From an uncultured Pseudomonas sp. (lineage in GTDB: Bacteria > Pseudomonadota > Gammaproteobacteria > Pseudomonadales > Pseudomonadaceae): DNA of 58,355 bases. The position numbers and the translations under genes are program-made. Below the pieces are notes generated by a model, which made no database searches, was not told the DNA's origin, and was given only the letters and a program-made list of their open reading frames with translations. Where the stretch lies: assembly GCF_946886105.1 (NCBI RefSeq), contig NZ_CAMPHV010000035.1, positions 1 to 58,355 of the forward strand, read 5' to 3'. Positions within the stretch are counted from its first letter, which is position 1. Each line of letters begins with the position of its first letter. This document shows, one piece after another, positions 26,683-35,364 of the stretch.

Positions 26683-28015
26683 CAGCCGCTCTCCCTATGG
26701 GGATTCCTTTAATCACACCCACTGTTAGATGCCTGCATCTAATTTTTTCGTTGATATAATTATTTACGTGCTCGGTTCTAAAGAAGTCTAAAATTCTTTG
26801 GCAAGAAAGCAGGCTTCGATCTTTCGGCGCGAGGATTATGATATGATTTTCGACCGCCACTGGCTCCGAGCAGTTAACCACAGTGCCTACTACTCTATAC
26901 TTATCTTTAGGGCTTGAGGTACGCCTAACAGCGACAAAGGGTGGCTGGACCTTTCTTCCAGCGTGACAGATTCGTTCAGGCAACAAGTCTACAGTTTCCC
27001 ATGCTGGGAGAATCTTTGCGTGCGCAAAAGGCGCTTCTATACCAATAGCTTTGTCTCTGTGAGGTACAACCGGGCCAACCGAAACATCAAATTCATCCAT
27101 CAGTAAGGTGATAGATGAGTTATTGGCTACCTTTTGCTCGGCAATGACCTCTTCTTGAGGATATTTTTTTTTGCCTTGCAAAATAAAAACGTCAACCTGG
27201 ACTCCGGGCTCGAAGCTTCCGAATGTTTCCATTGTGCACTCAGCTGTTTTCAGTAAACGGCTGCGCCATTGCGCATACCTAGTTCCACTACGGAGAACAT
27301 CAGGTAGAATTCCTAAAAACCTACCATTGACAGGTAGAATTTCAGCCGCATAAACAACGAAAAGTGATGCGGCATTAAACTTCCCAGAGGTCCAATCAAT
27401 CTCGCTATTTGCATCTATGTGGCAAAAGGGAGGATTCATTATTACTCCTCCAATTTTTCCGCAATAGCTCTTGTACTCCTTCAGGAAGTCTCCGACCCTA
27501 ACATTTGAAAGTATTGGTAGTATTTCGCCGGAGACCTTCTCACCAGATGGTACGGCTCCTTTGCTCAGAGCCAATTTGACTAATTTTTTCCTGGCAATAT
27601 TTACGAAATTTTCGTTTATATCTATTCCGTGCAGCCTAGAGTTCCATTCTGATAATGTAGCTTCTAAACTTGGCGATACCTCAAAGGTTGCGGCCAAGGC
27701 TACAAGTAAATTTCCTGATCCACAGGCTGGATCGAGTATCGCACCGTCGTCCAAAGAGTAACCAAACTTCTCTATTGATAGCTTTGACAATTCAGCAGGT
27801 GTAAAAAAAACTCCTTGATGCTTTCGCTCTACCGGGCTTAGATCCATTAGGGCAAGCACTTCATCATCGTCCAGGTAGGATAATCCTAGCTGCTGATATA
27901 GAGTCGGCTCAGCGGTCCAAGAGTAGTCAAGCGCATTACTAGGCCCAGTGTTGGTAGGACTGTTATGACTAGCCACGCTAACCAAGCGCTGATCTTCTAC
28001 TACATTAATGCTCAA
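26672..28015 (-). CDS. N6-adenine DNA methyltransferase (gamma-type, with target-recognition tail)
   Basis: 447 residues. GVFFTPAELS (68-77) is the segment preceding motif I in HsdM/Eco57I-type enzymes; motif I is DPACGSG (95-101) and motif IV is NPPF (194-197), so it should methylate adenine N6. Residues about 340-445 resemble a TaqI/Eco57I-type target-recognition domain. There is no fused nuclease and no specificity-subunit gene. Translation probably starts at TTG (28015), which overlaps the XRE stop (TTGA) and has GGAG eight bases upstream; the next in-frame ATG is 56 codons later. It likely marks host DNA for the island's nuclease. Confidence 0.88.
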   Translation of the reverse strand: MSINVVEDQRLVSVASHNSPTNTGPSNALDYSWTAEPTLYQQLGLSYLDDDEVLALMDLSPVERKHQGVFFTPAELSKLSIEKFGYSLDDGAILDPACGSGNLLVALAATFEVSPSLEATLSEWNSRLHGIDINENFVNIARKKLVKLALSKGAVPSGEKVSGEILPILSNVRVGDFLKEYKSYCGKIGGVIMNPPFCHIDANSEIDWTSGKFNAASLFVVYAAEILPVNGRFLGILPDVLRSGTRYAQWRSRLLKTAECTMETFGSFEPGVQVDVFILQGKKKYPQEEVIAEQKVANNSSITLLMDEFDVSVGPVVPHRDKAIGIEAPFAHAKILPAWETVDLLPERICHAGRKVQPPFVAVRRTSSPKDKYRVVGTVVNCSEPVAVENHIIILAPKDRSLLSCQRILDFFRTEHVNNYINEKIRCRHLTVGVIKGIPIGRAADGN

Positions 28016-28254
28016 TCTACTTGCTCCATCTTGGTATGGAGGCTTTGGGCTGTCTCAGAGAATAGAATCTCCATTCCCAAAACAGCCAGCACCGCTAGTA
28101 GTTTTCTAGCTCCAAACTCAGCAGCACGGCCACACTCAAATCTGGACAGAGACTCTTGGGTTATGCCGGCTTTCTCGGCGACCTGCCCTTGTTTGACGCC
28201 CAAGGCGTGCCGGCGCTGTGCTACCGCTTCTCCCAGTTGATTCAAGCTCTGCAT
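28012..28254 (-). CDS. XRE family helix-turn-helix regulator of the island
   Basis: 80 residues, essentially one Cro/CI-type HTH: VKQGQVAEKAGITQESLSRFE holds the two HTH helices, followed by a HipB-like GARKLLAVLAVLGMEI. It probably represses its own operon, as do controllers of restriction-modification systems. The ATG at 28254 with GGAA upstream is preferred to a TTG at 28266. A perfect 20-bp palindrome lies at 28272-28291, 17 bases before the ATG. Its stop overlaps the methyltransferase start by 4 bases. Confidence 0.85.
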   Translation of the reverse strand: MQSLNQLGEAVAQRRHALGVKQGQVAEKAGITQESLSRFECGRAAEFGARKLLAVLAVLGMEILFSETAQSLHTKMEQVD

Positions 28255-28271
28255 TACTCGTTCCAAGCTTC

Positions 28272-28291
28272 TTTTGATTTATAAATCAAAA
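28272..28291. promoter_or_regulatory. Perfect 20-bp palindrome, likely XRE operator
   Basis: TTTTGATTTATAAATCAAAA reads the same on both strands and lies 17 bases upstream of the XRE ATG, the place for an autorepression operator of the five-gene island. The binding protein is inferred. Confidence 0.7.
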
Positions 28292-28630
28292 ATTTAACTG
28301 ATCTTTGGCAGCAGTGCGAGCGGCATTTACATCCGATTGGGCCGGCAAGAGCAGCATTGCTGCAGCTTGGCGGTAGGGCTGCGATTGTGGTCCGGCTTGC
28401 TTTAGGAGTGCTGCTACGTACTGGATAGGCCCTCTTCTCTGAAGACCTCCAGGTCTAAAAGAAGGCCTCTAAGCCACTTCGGACCAGTCCGCTTTTGGCT
28501 GATCTCTGCCTATCGCAACCAGCCAATTTTGGTCGACTCTGTTGAAAAAGCCCGCTCCTGGCTCTGGTACTCAGCTATCGAAAACTGAGCGCCCGCCGCT
28601 GCAAAAACCACAGACTGATCAAGCCCCGCC
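28292..28630. other. Gene-free right flank of the island
   Basis: No coding sequence is seen. GACTCTGTTGAAAAAGCCC at 28535-28553 resembles the ends of IS5-type elements and shares CTGTTGAAAAA with the MITE-like element at 18514-18663; no transposase is present. The region is GC-intermediate and may be remnant DNA from insertion of the island. No direct repeat matching the left flank was found by eye. Confidence 0.45.
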
Positions 28631-29398
28631 TCACCTAAAAAACTTACTAGGCGTCATCCCAAACTGTTTTTTAAACATGCTGGTAAAGGCGCTGGGGCTT
28701 TCGTAGCCCAGTTGCCCGGCCACGTCGATGATCTTCTCCCCCACCGCGATACGCTCCAGGGCCAGCAGCAGCCGGGCCTGCTGGCGCCATTGGCCGAAGG
28801 TCATACCGGTGCTTTTTTGGAATAGGCGCTGGATGGTTTTTTCGTCGAGGTGCAGGCGCGTGCTCCAGTCGGCAAGGGTTGATCCATCACCTGGGTCCTG
28901 GTGGAGGGTGGTGCATATAGCCTGGATGCGTGGGTCTGCGGGTTGTGGCAGGTGCAGCGGTAGGGTCGGGAGAATTTTCAGTTCGTCCAGAATCAAGTGC
29001 ATCACTCTGGCTTCGCGGGAGCTCTGTTCGTAGGGTTCGGCGATGGCGATGGACGCCTGAATCAGCTCGCTGAGCAGCGGCGAAATACTCACGGCTTTGG
29101 GTTCGCCGGGCAGCCCCTGCTTGACGTCTGGCCGGACGAATACGCTGCGCATTTTCACCTGGCCGACACAACGAATGGCGTGAACCTGGCCACTGGGCAT
29201 CCAGATGCCACGGCTGGGCGGCACAGTCCATTGGTTGAGCGCGGCATTGACCACCATCACGCCCTGAATGGCGTAGATCAGCTGATGCTTGTTGTGGCTG
29301 TGGGGCTCGATGTGCCAGTTCTCGGGGTAGTCGGTGGCGTTGCCACTGACCAGCCAACTGCTGTCATCGATCTCCGCCAGCGATTTACCCAGACGCAC
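28631..29398 (-). CDS. AraC family regulator with N-terminal cupin
   Basis: 255 residues. The N-terminal cupin (HIEPHSHNKHQLIYAIQGVM) is followed by an AraC DNA-binding domain (STLADWSTRLHLDEKTIQRLF, then IIDVAGQLGYESPSAFTSMF) ending GMTPSKFF. Translation begins at GTG (29398), with AGGGGCG upstream. It is divergent from the exporter gene at 29555 across 156 bases, so it is probably its regulator, as in other AraC/MFS pairs. It lies just outside the right edge of the AT-rich island. Confidence 0.9.
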   Translation of the reverse strand: MRLGKSLAEIDDSSWLVSGNATDYPENWHIEPHSHNKHQLIYAIQGVMVVNAALNQWTVPPSRGIWMPSGQVHAIRCVGQVKMRSVFVRPDVKQGLPGEPKAVSISPLLSELIQASIAIAEPYEQSSREARVMHLILDELKILPTLPLHLPQPADPRIQAICTTLHQDPGDGSTLADWSTRLHLDEKTIQRLFQKSTGMTFGQWRQQARLLLALERIAVGEKIIDVAGQLGYESPSAFTSMFKKQFGMTPSKFFR

Positions 29399-29554
29399 GT
29401 GAACATCGCCCCTTTTGCGATAGTTACTGCCCGAACTGCGTGAGACAGGCAGTTTCTCGAAAACCTAGGATAGCCGCGAACGCTGAAATCCAGCAGCGCG
29501 TTCTGCTGGCAACGTAGTCCTCAGCTCAGGTTGTTTCTGTCTGGAAGATCGAAC

Positions 29555-30772
29555 ATGTCCCTCAGTACCACTGCTTCGCCCTTGGCTTCGCCTGCAATGG
29601 CCAATCAAGCCAGCCCCCTGGTTATGCGCGTGCTCGGCGCCTGCGCGTTGGCGCACCTGATCAACGACCTGATCCAGGCCGTGCTGCCGTCGATTTATCC
29701 GATGCTCAAGGCCAATTACGGCCTGAGCTTCGCCCAGATCGGCCTGATTACCCTGACCTTTCAACTGACGGCCTCGCTGCTACAACCCTGGGTGGGTTAC
29801 TACACCGATCGCCATCCGAAGCCCTGGCTGCTGCCGCTGGGTTCGCTGTGCACGCTGGTTGGCATTCTCATGCTGGCGTTCGTCGGTACCTTCCCAGCGA
29901 TCCTGCTGGCCTCGGCGCTGGTCGGCATCGGCTCGTCTACCTTCCACCCGGAGACCTCACGTATCGCGCGCCTGGCCTCGGGCGGCCGCTATGGCTTGGC
30001 GCAGTCGACCTTCCAGGTCGGCGGTAACGCCGGCAGCGCGTTCGGCCCGTTGCTGGCCGCCGCCATCGTGATTCCTTACGGCCAGGGCCATGTCGCCTGG
30101 TTCGGGCTGTTCGCGACCTTTGCGATCTTCGTGCTCTATGGCCTGAGCCGCTGGTACCGCAACCACCTCAATCTGTTCAAGCTCAAGCAAGGCGGCATCG
30201 CCACCCACGGTCTGTCGAAACGTCGCGTGACCGCCGCCCTGGTGGTGTTGGCGCTGTTGGTGTTTTCCAAATACTTCTACATGTCCAGTTTCACCAGTTA
30301 CTTCACCTTCTACCTGATCGAGAAGTTCCAGCTGCCGGTGGCCACCTCGCAGCTGTACCTGTTCCTGTTCCTCGGCGCCGTCGCCGCCGGTACCTTTTTT
30401 GGCGGCCCGATCGGCGACAGGATCGGTCGCAAACAGGTGATCTGGTTTTCCATCCTCGGCGTCGCCCCCTTCACCCTCACGTTGCCCCATATGGACCTGT
30501 TCTGGACGGGCGTGCTGAGCATGGTCATCGGCTTCATCCTCGCCTCGGCCTTCTCCGCCATCGTGGTGTTCGCCCAGGAGCTGGTGCCCGGCAATGTCGG
30601 CATGATCGCCGGGGTGTTCTTCGGCCTGATGTTTGGTGTCAGCGGTATCGGCGCTGCCCTTCTCGGCTACCTGGCGGATATCCATGGCATCGAGTACGTG
30701 TTTTTCCTGTGCTCGTTCCTGCCGTTGCTGGGCCTGCTGACGGCGCTACTGCCCTCGACCAAAGGGGTATAA
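29555..30772 (+). CDS. fsr: MFS transporter, fosmidomycin-resistance (Fsr) type
   Basis: 405 residues with twelve hydrophobic segments. The N-terminal HLINDLIQAVLPSIYPMLK and the block GSSTFHPETSRIARLASGGR closely follow recalled E. coli Fsr sequence, where they are characteristic. It is an inner-membrane drug efflux pump; fosmidomycin export is the known activity of the family, the natural substrate is unknown. The ATG at 29555 (GGAAG upstream) is preferred to a TTG at 29531. It pairs with the divergent AraC regulator. Confidence 0.9.
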   Translation: MSLSTTASPLASPAMANQASPLVMRVLGACALAHLINDLIQAVLPSIYPMLKANYGLSFAQIGLITLTFQLTASLLQPWVGYYTDRHPKPWLLPLGSLCTLVGILMLAFVGTFPAILLASALVGIGSSTFHPETSRIARLASGGRYGLAQSTFQVGGNAGSAFGPLLAAAIVIPYGQGHVAWFGLFATFAIFVLYGLSRWYRNHLNLFKLKQGGIATHGLSKRRVTAALVVLALLVFSKYFYMSSFTSYFTFYLIEKFQLPVATSQLYLFLFLGAVAAGTFFGGPIGDRIGRKQVIWFSILGVAPFTLTLPHMDLFWTGVLSMVIGFILASAFSAIVVFAQELVPGNVGMIAGVFFGLMFGVSGIGAALLGYLADIHGIEYVFFLCSFLPLLGLLTALLPSTKGV

Positions 30773-30845
30773 AGCGCTGTGCGGTACAGCCCATGCCCAA
30801 ATACGGCAATCGGGGGCCGTCCACGCGATTGATGCCGAGCGTGGA

Positions 30846-31325
30846 TTAGCCCTTCAGAGCCGCCTCGATCGCCGCGATGTCGATCTTGGTCATGTCCATC
30901 ATGGCTTCGAACGCACGCTTGGCCGCCGCTCGGTCGGAGTTGGCTATCGCGGCGGTCAGAACCCGTGGTGTGATCTGCCACGACAGGCCCCACTTGTCCT
31001 TGCACCAGCCGCAGGCGCTTGCCTCGCCGCCGTTTCCGACAATCGCGTTCCACAAGCGGTCCGTCTCGGCTTGGTCGTCGGTCGCGACCTGGAACGAGAA
31101 AGCCTCGCTGTGCTTGAACGCCGGGCCGCCGTTCAGCCCGAGACAAGGGATGCCCATCACAGTGAACTCGACCGTAATGACATCGCCCTGCTTGCCCGCC
31201 GGATAGTCGCCTGGCGCACGATGGACTGCGCCCACCACGCTGTCCGGGAACGTCTCGGCATAGAAAGTCGCAGCATCCAACGCCGTGCCGTCATACCAGA
31301 GACATATCGTGTTTTTGCTGGTCAT
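30846..31325 (-). CDS. VOC family protein (PhnB-like, PF06983)
   Basis: 159 residues of the 3-demethylubiquinone-9 3-methyltransferase-like/PhnB subgroup of the vicinal-oxygen-chelate superfamily. Hallmarks include CLWYDGTALDAATFYAETF at the N-terminus, FTVMGIPCLGLNGGP, and CGWCKDKWGLSWQITPR. Despite the old name, these are not shown to be methyltransferases; the function is unknown. It stands alone, convergent with the exporter gene. Confidence 0.88.
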   Translation of the reverse strand: MTSKNTICLWYDGTALDAATFYAETFPDSVVGAVHRAPGDYPAGKQGDVITVEFTVMGIPCLGLNGGPAFKHSEAFSFQVATDDQAETDRLWNAIVGNGGEASACGWCKDKWGLSWQITPRVLTAAIANSDRAAAKRAFEAMMDMTKIDIAAIEAALKG

Positions 31326-31472
31326 CTTGGTTCTCCACGATTGAACTGATGCATGGACTCTAGTCGTGCAATCAGCCGAAGGCCTTGCTGGGAGCTTCTG
31401 CGTTCGTCATTGCCTGCAATCGAAGCCATGATGCTGCAGTGCTTCGCACTATCCGCCCTGGCAGGGCGCCTT

Positions 31473-31539
31473 GTAGCCCGGATGCAATCCGGGGAGCGCT
31501 TGTGCGGCTGCCAAGTGTCCCGGATTGCATCCGGGCTAC
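31473..31539. repeat. GTAGCCCGGAT-type palindromic repeat, near-perfect copy
   Basis: GTAGCCCGGATGCAATCCGG (from 31473) is complementary to CCGGATTGCATCCGGGCTAC (to 31539); this is the best-preserved unit in the window. It lies in a 584-base stretch (31326-31909) without a gene; the rest of that stretch shows no feature apart from the palindrome at 31871. Confidence 0.85.
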
Positions 31540-31870
31540 GGGATGGCAAGCGCCGTGGACTGAGCTGCGAATCCCGTGCAGCGGTTAGCGGAGCGCTGGC
31601 TCCTACAGGGAACTGCTGCATGCAACATATCGTTTTGACATAGCCTTTTCAGATAGCTCCAGTCGCTGATCCGTTCCCGAGTGAAGCGCAGTTGCCGGGC
31701 TCAGGTCACACCCTTCACGACGCGCGGTTGCTTGGCCGCTTCGCCGATAGAGCTTTGCTGAAGCGGTCGAAAGTGGGTGATCCAGAAAGTGTCGATAGGT
31801 AACCCGGGCCAGGCCCTGAGCATGGGCTACGCCGCTTCGAAGCCCCCTGCGGGGAGGCTCTACTACACTG

Positions 31871-31890
31871 ATGATCTAGCGCTAGATCAT
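31871..31890. promoter_or_regulatory. Perfect 20-bp palindrome ahead of the binding-protein gene
   Basis: ATGATCTAGCGCTAGATCAT is its own reverse complement and ends 19 bases before the ATG at 31910. It could be an operator or a leader hairpin; the regulator is not known. Confidence 0.6.
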
Positions 31891-31909
31891 TCAAGGGCTG
31901 ACAAAGGTC

Positions 31910-32668
31910 ATGAACATGGCTGTCTGGTTACTCCGGCTGTTGGCTGCATGGGCGTTCTGCTCCTGGGCGGCGGCGACCGAGTTGCAGCTGTATACCGAGG
32001 AAAACCCACCTATCAACTTCAGCCGCGACGGGCAGCCTGATGGCTTGTCCGTGGCGGCGGTGCGCGAGTTGCTCAGGCGTACCGGGGATAGCGGCACCAT
32101 TCATATGGTGCCCTGGGCACGCGGTTATAAGCGTGCGCAAAGCAGCGCAAATGTCGGCTTGTTCGTCACCGTGCGTACGCCGGAGCGCGAAGCGCTGTTC
32201 CAGTGGGTCGGCCCGCTGCTGTCGACCACCACCAGCTTCTACGCCCGACGCGGCAGCGGTTTGCATATCGACAGCCTGGAGAGCGCGCGGCAGGCGGAGA
32301 TGATCGGCGTGCCACGCGATTGGTACTCGCAGCAGTATCTCGAGCGCGAGGGTTTCAGCAATCTGCACCTGGTCTCCAAGCCCCATAGCATGCTCGAGAT
32401 GGTGCTGTATGGGCGCATCCCCCTGATGGTCTACGAAGACCAATTGCTGCCGAGCCTGATGGCCGAGCTGGGTGCTTCGATGGCCGATCTCGAACGCCAT
32501 TACAGCTTTATGCACAGCAGCAGCTATATCGTGTTTTCCCTGCAAACCGATGCGCGCGTGGTCCGTCGCTGGCAGGCCGCCCTGGATGACATGAGGAACG
32601 ACGGCAGCCTGGCCCGCCTGCATGAACAATGGCTGCCGAACGATGCGCTGCCGGTGCCGGCCGACTAA
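31910..32668 (+). CDS. Orphan periplasmic substrate-binding protein (SBP family 3)
   Basis: 252 residues, with a signal peptide of about 22 residues ending SWAAA before TELQL. The mature protein has the SBP_bac_3 pattern (LYTEENPPINF, VPWARGYKRAQ, FQWVGPLL). No transport partner genes are adjacent. It is paralogous in appearance to the product at 9894. The ATG at 31910 has AAAGG just upstream. Role: probably binding of an amino acid-like ligand in the periplasm; alternative, a fluid sensor domain for a distant partner. Confidence 0.85.
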   Translation: MNMAVWLLRLLAAWAFCSWAAATELQLYTEENPPINFSRDGQPDGLSVAAVRELLRRTGDSGTIHMVPWARGYKRAQSSANVGLFVTVRTPEREALFQWVGPLLSTTTSFYARRGSGLHIDSLESARQAEMIGVPRDWYSQQYLEREGFSNLHLVSKPHSMLEMVLYGRIPLMVYEDQLLPSLMAELGASMADLERHYSFMHSSSYIVFSLQTDARVVRRWQAALDDMRNDGSLARLHEQWLPNDALPVPAD

Positions 32669-32888
32669 CAGGCCTCCCCTGCCCCGGATTTGCACAGCGC
32701 GCTGCGCCCGATTTCGACTCGAACTTTTTTCCCGTCAGGGTCATCACAGATAGGGCTTGTGTCGCTGCCAACTTCACCGCCCAGAAAAACACCGCATATC
32801 GAGCCATCCGGTCCCAAAGGCGCCTGTCCGACTCAGGGCTCGTGCAGTGGACGCCAGCGACGCCCCAGCGCCTCGGGAGAAGAGACCG

Positions 32889-35045
32889 ATGAACAGCACG
32901 CTTCTCGATCGTTACCTGCAGATTCGCCGCCATACCGCGAAACTGGTCGCGCCGCTCAGCGACGAGGACATGGTCGTCCAGTCGATGGCCGATGCCAGCC
33001 CGGCCAAATGGCACCTGGCGCACACCAGTTGGTTCTTCGAGACTTTTCTGCTCGCCCCGCATGCGCCGGATTACCGCGAGTTCGATCCCGCCTTCGCCTA
33101 CCTGTTCAACTCCTATTACGAAGCCCTCGGCCCGCGTCAACCGCGGCCGCAGCGCGGTTTGCTGACGCGCCCGCCGCTGGCCAGCGTGTGGGCCTATCGG
33201 ACGTACGTCGACGAACACATGAGTTGGCTGCTGCAAGCGCCGCTGGGCGCCGAACTGACGGCCCGGGTGGAGCTGGGCCTCGCCCACGAGCAGCAGCATC
33301 AGGAATTGCTCCTGATGGACCTGTTGCATCTATTCAGCCTGTCGCCGCTCAAGCCGGCCTATGCCGAGTGCTGGCCGGCGGATGCAGCCGGTCGGCGCGG
33401 ACGTTTCGTGCCCGTGTCGGGCGGTTTGGTCGAGGTCGGGCATAACGGCGACGGCTTCGCCTTCGACAACGAAGGCCCGCGCCATACCTGCTACTTGCAG
33501 CCGTTCGAGATCGGCGACCGGCTGGTGAGCAACGGCGAATGGCTGGCCTTTGTCGAAGCGGACGGTTACCGGCGCGCCGAGCTGTGGCTGGCGGACGGCT
33601 GGGCGCTGGCCCAGGCCGAGCAATGGCAAGCGCCTTTGTACTGGCAGCGACTCGACGGCCACTGGCAGACCATGAGCCTGCGCGGCCTGCAACCGCTCGA
33701 CCCGGATGCGCCCGTAACCCATATCAGCTACTACGAGGCCGCGGCCTATGCCACCTGGGCCGACGCGCGCCTGCCGAGCGAGGCGGAATGGGAGCACGCT
33801 GCCAGCAGCGGCCTGCTCGAACAGGTCGACGACGTGGCCTGGCAATGGACGCAAAGCGCCTATGCCGCCTACCCGGGGTTTCGCCCGGCGGCCAACGCCC
33901 TCGGTGAATACAACGGCAAATTCATGATCAACCAGATGGTCCTGCGCGGCGGCGCCAGCGTTACGCCCAGCGGGCATTCTCGGCCGAGCTACCGCAACTT
34001 TTTCTACCCGGCGCAGCGCTGGATGTTTTCCGGCCTGCGCCTGGCGCGCGATGCCGGGGCGAACCGTACCGCGTCGATCGATACCCAGGAGGTCGATGGC
34101 GCACCGCTCGCGCGGCCAGGAATCTTCGACGGGGAATTCGCCCGCGCTGTGATCAGCGGCCTGTCCGCTCCGTACAAGCGCCTGGCGCCGAAGTACTTCT
34201 ACGACGCCACCGGCTCGGAGTTGTTCGAGGCCATTTGCCGCACGCCGGAGTACTACCCCACCCGCGCGGAGACCGAATTGCTGAAGCGCATCGCGCCGCA
34301 GCTCGCCGCGCAGATCCCGGCCGGCGCCGCGCTGATCGAATTCGGCAGCGGCGCCAGCGAGAAGACCCGATTGCTGCTCGACGCCGCACCGCAGCTCGCC
34401 GCCTACCTGCCCATCGATATCAGCGAAGCGGCGCTGCGCAAAGCCGCCGAGCGATTGCGCCGCGATTACCCGCAACTGGAAATCGCGCCCCAGGTGGCGG
34501 ACTTCAGCCAACTGGCGCAGCTCTGCCTGACGACTGCGACACAGGCGCGGGTGGGCTTCTTTCCCGGCTCGACCCTGGGCAACTTCAGCCACAGCGAAGC
34601 GGTGCAGTTCCTCCACTCGGTCCGCGCCTTTCTCGGCCCGAATGCGCGCTTTATCGTCGGCGTCGACATGCTCAAGGACCTCGCCACCCTGGAAGCCGCC
34701 TACGACGACGCCGACGGCATCACCGCGCGCTTCAACAAGAACCTGCTGGTACGCATCAACCGCGAGCTGCAAGGCGACTTCGACCCGGACGCCTTCGACC
34801 ACCTGGCGCAATGGAACCCGCAAGAGAACTGCATGGAAATGTACCTGGTCAGCCGCCACGACCAGCAGGTGCAGGCGGCCGGCCAGCGCTTCGCGTTCAA
34901 GCGCGGCGAGCGCCTGCATACAGAGTGTTCGCACAAATACAGCGTCGAATCCATCACCCGGCTCGCCGCAGAAGCCGGCTGGCAACTGGGCCACTACTGG
35001 CTCAGCCCGGCGCCGCAGGTTGGGTTGTTTATTCTGCAAAGCTGA
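32889..35045 (+). CDS. egtB-egtD: EgtB-EgtD fusion for ergothioneine biosynthesis
   Basis: 718 residues joining two enzymes usually encoded separately. Residues 1-388 are EgtB (hercynine oxygenase/sulfoxide synthase): a DinB-like domain with iron ligands His45 or His42 and His133/His137 (HEQQHQ), then an FGE-sulfatase domain ending NFFYPAQRWMFSGLRLAR. Residues about 415-718 are EgtD (histidine N-alpha-trimethyltransferase): APYKRLAPKYFYDATGSELF, then the SAM loop EFGSGASEKT (484-493). The frame is open throughout with no Met near the joint (about 34050-34140), so this is a real fusion. The C-terminal domain is the EgtD family, not the OvoA methyltransferase. Start chosen at 32889 (GGAGAAG upstream). 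Confidence 0.92.
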   Translation: MNSTLLDRYLQIRRHTAKLVAPLSDEDMVVQSMADASPAKWHLAHTSWFFETFLLAPHAPDYREFDPAFAYLFNSYYEALGPRQPRPQRGLLTRPPLASVWAYRTYVDEHMSWLLQAPLGAELTARVELGLAHEQQHQELLLMDLLHLFSLSPLKPAYAECWPADAAGRRGRFVPVSGGLVEVGHNGDGFAFDNEGPRHTCYLQPFEIGDRLVSNGEWLAFVEADGYRRAELWLADGWALAQAEQWQAPLYWQRLDGHWQTMSLRGLQPLDPDAPVTHISYYEAAAYATWADARLPSEAEWEHAASSGLLEQVDDVAWQWTQSAYAAYPGFRPAANALGEYNGKFMINQMVLRGGASVTPSGHSRPSYRNFFYPAQRWMFSGLRLARDAGANRTASIDTQEVDGAPLARPGIFDGEFARAVISGLSAPYKRLAPKYFYDATGSELFEAICRTPEYYPTRAETELLKRIAPQLAAQIPAGAALIEFGSGASEKTRLLLDAAPQLAAYLPIDISEAALRKAAERLRRDYPQLEIAPQVADFSQLAQLCLTTATQARVGFFPGSTLGNFSHSEAVQFLHSVRAFLGPNARFIVGVDMLKDLATLEAAYDDADGITARFNKNLLVRINRELQGDFDPDAFDHLAQWNPQENCMEMYLVSRHDQQVQAAGQRFAFKRGERLHTECSHKYSVESITRLAAEAGWQLGHYWLSPAPQVGLFILQS

Positions 35046-35364
35046 TTGCGATCGAGTGCAGGGAAACTTTGGCGGATGCAACAGTTTCGGCGTGATATCA
35101 CTCAATTCAGTTAACGGACAAGGTGAAGCCCGATGCCTATTTATTAAGAACACATTCTTTTAACGCATTGGCGATTAAATTATCAGGAAGGTATTGATTG
35201 ACGCACCGAAAGATCAACCAAGCGCTTCCAGGAATAAAATCTTATATACACAATGGCTTCCGCATGCCGGCGAATAGCTTATTGCAATGGACCACCCGCT
35301 AGCTGTTATAGTCGGGAACGCATTTTACCCTCGTAACGACCCGATTATTTGCGGAGTAACATCT
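35046..35364. other. AT-rich intergenic region with candidate promoter for the gspC-like gene
   Basis: 319 bases without a gene. TTGCAA (35282-35287) and TATAGT (35307-35312) could be a weak sigma-70 promoter with a long 19-base spacer. They overlap the ATG at 35287, which supports the downstream TTG start for the next gene. Confidence 0.4.

Noticed and set aside
28535..28553. Insertion-sequence end on the right flank of the island
   Set aside because: A single 19-base similarity without a transposase or second end cannot be called an IS; reported only as a possible footprint.
32757..32888. Longer N-terminus for the EgtB-EgtD protein
   Set aside because: The extra 44 residues are basic and unlike EgtB; the ATG at 32889 has a better ribosome site and the family start.
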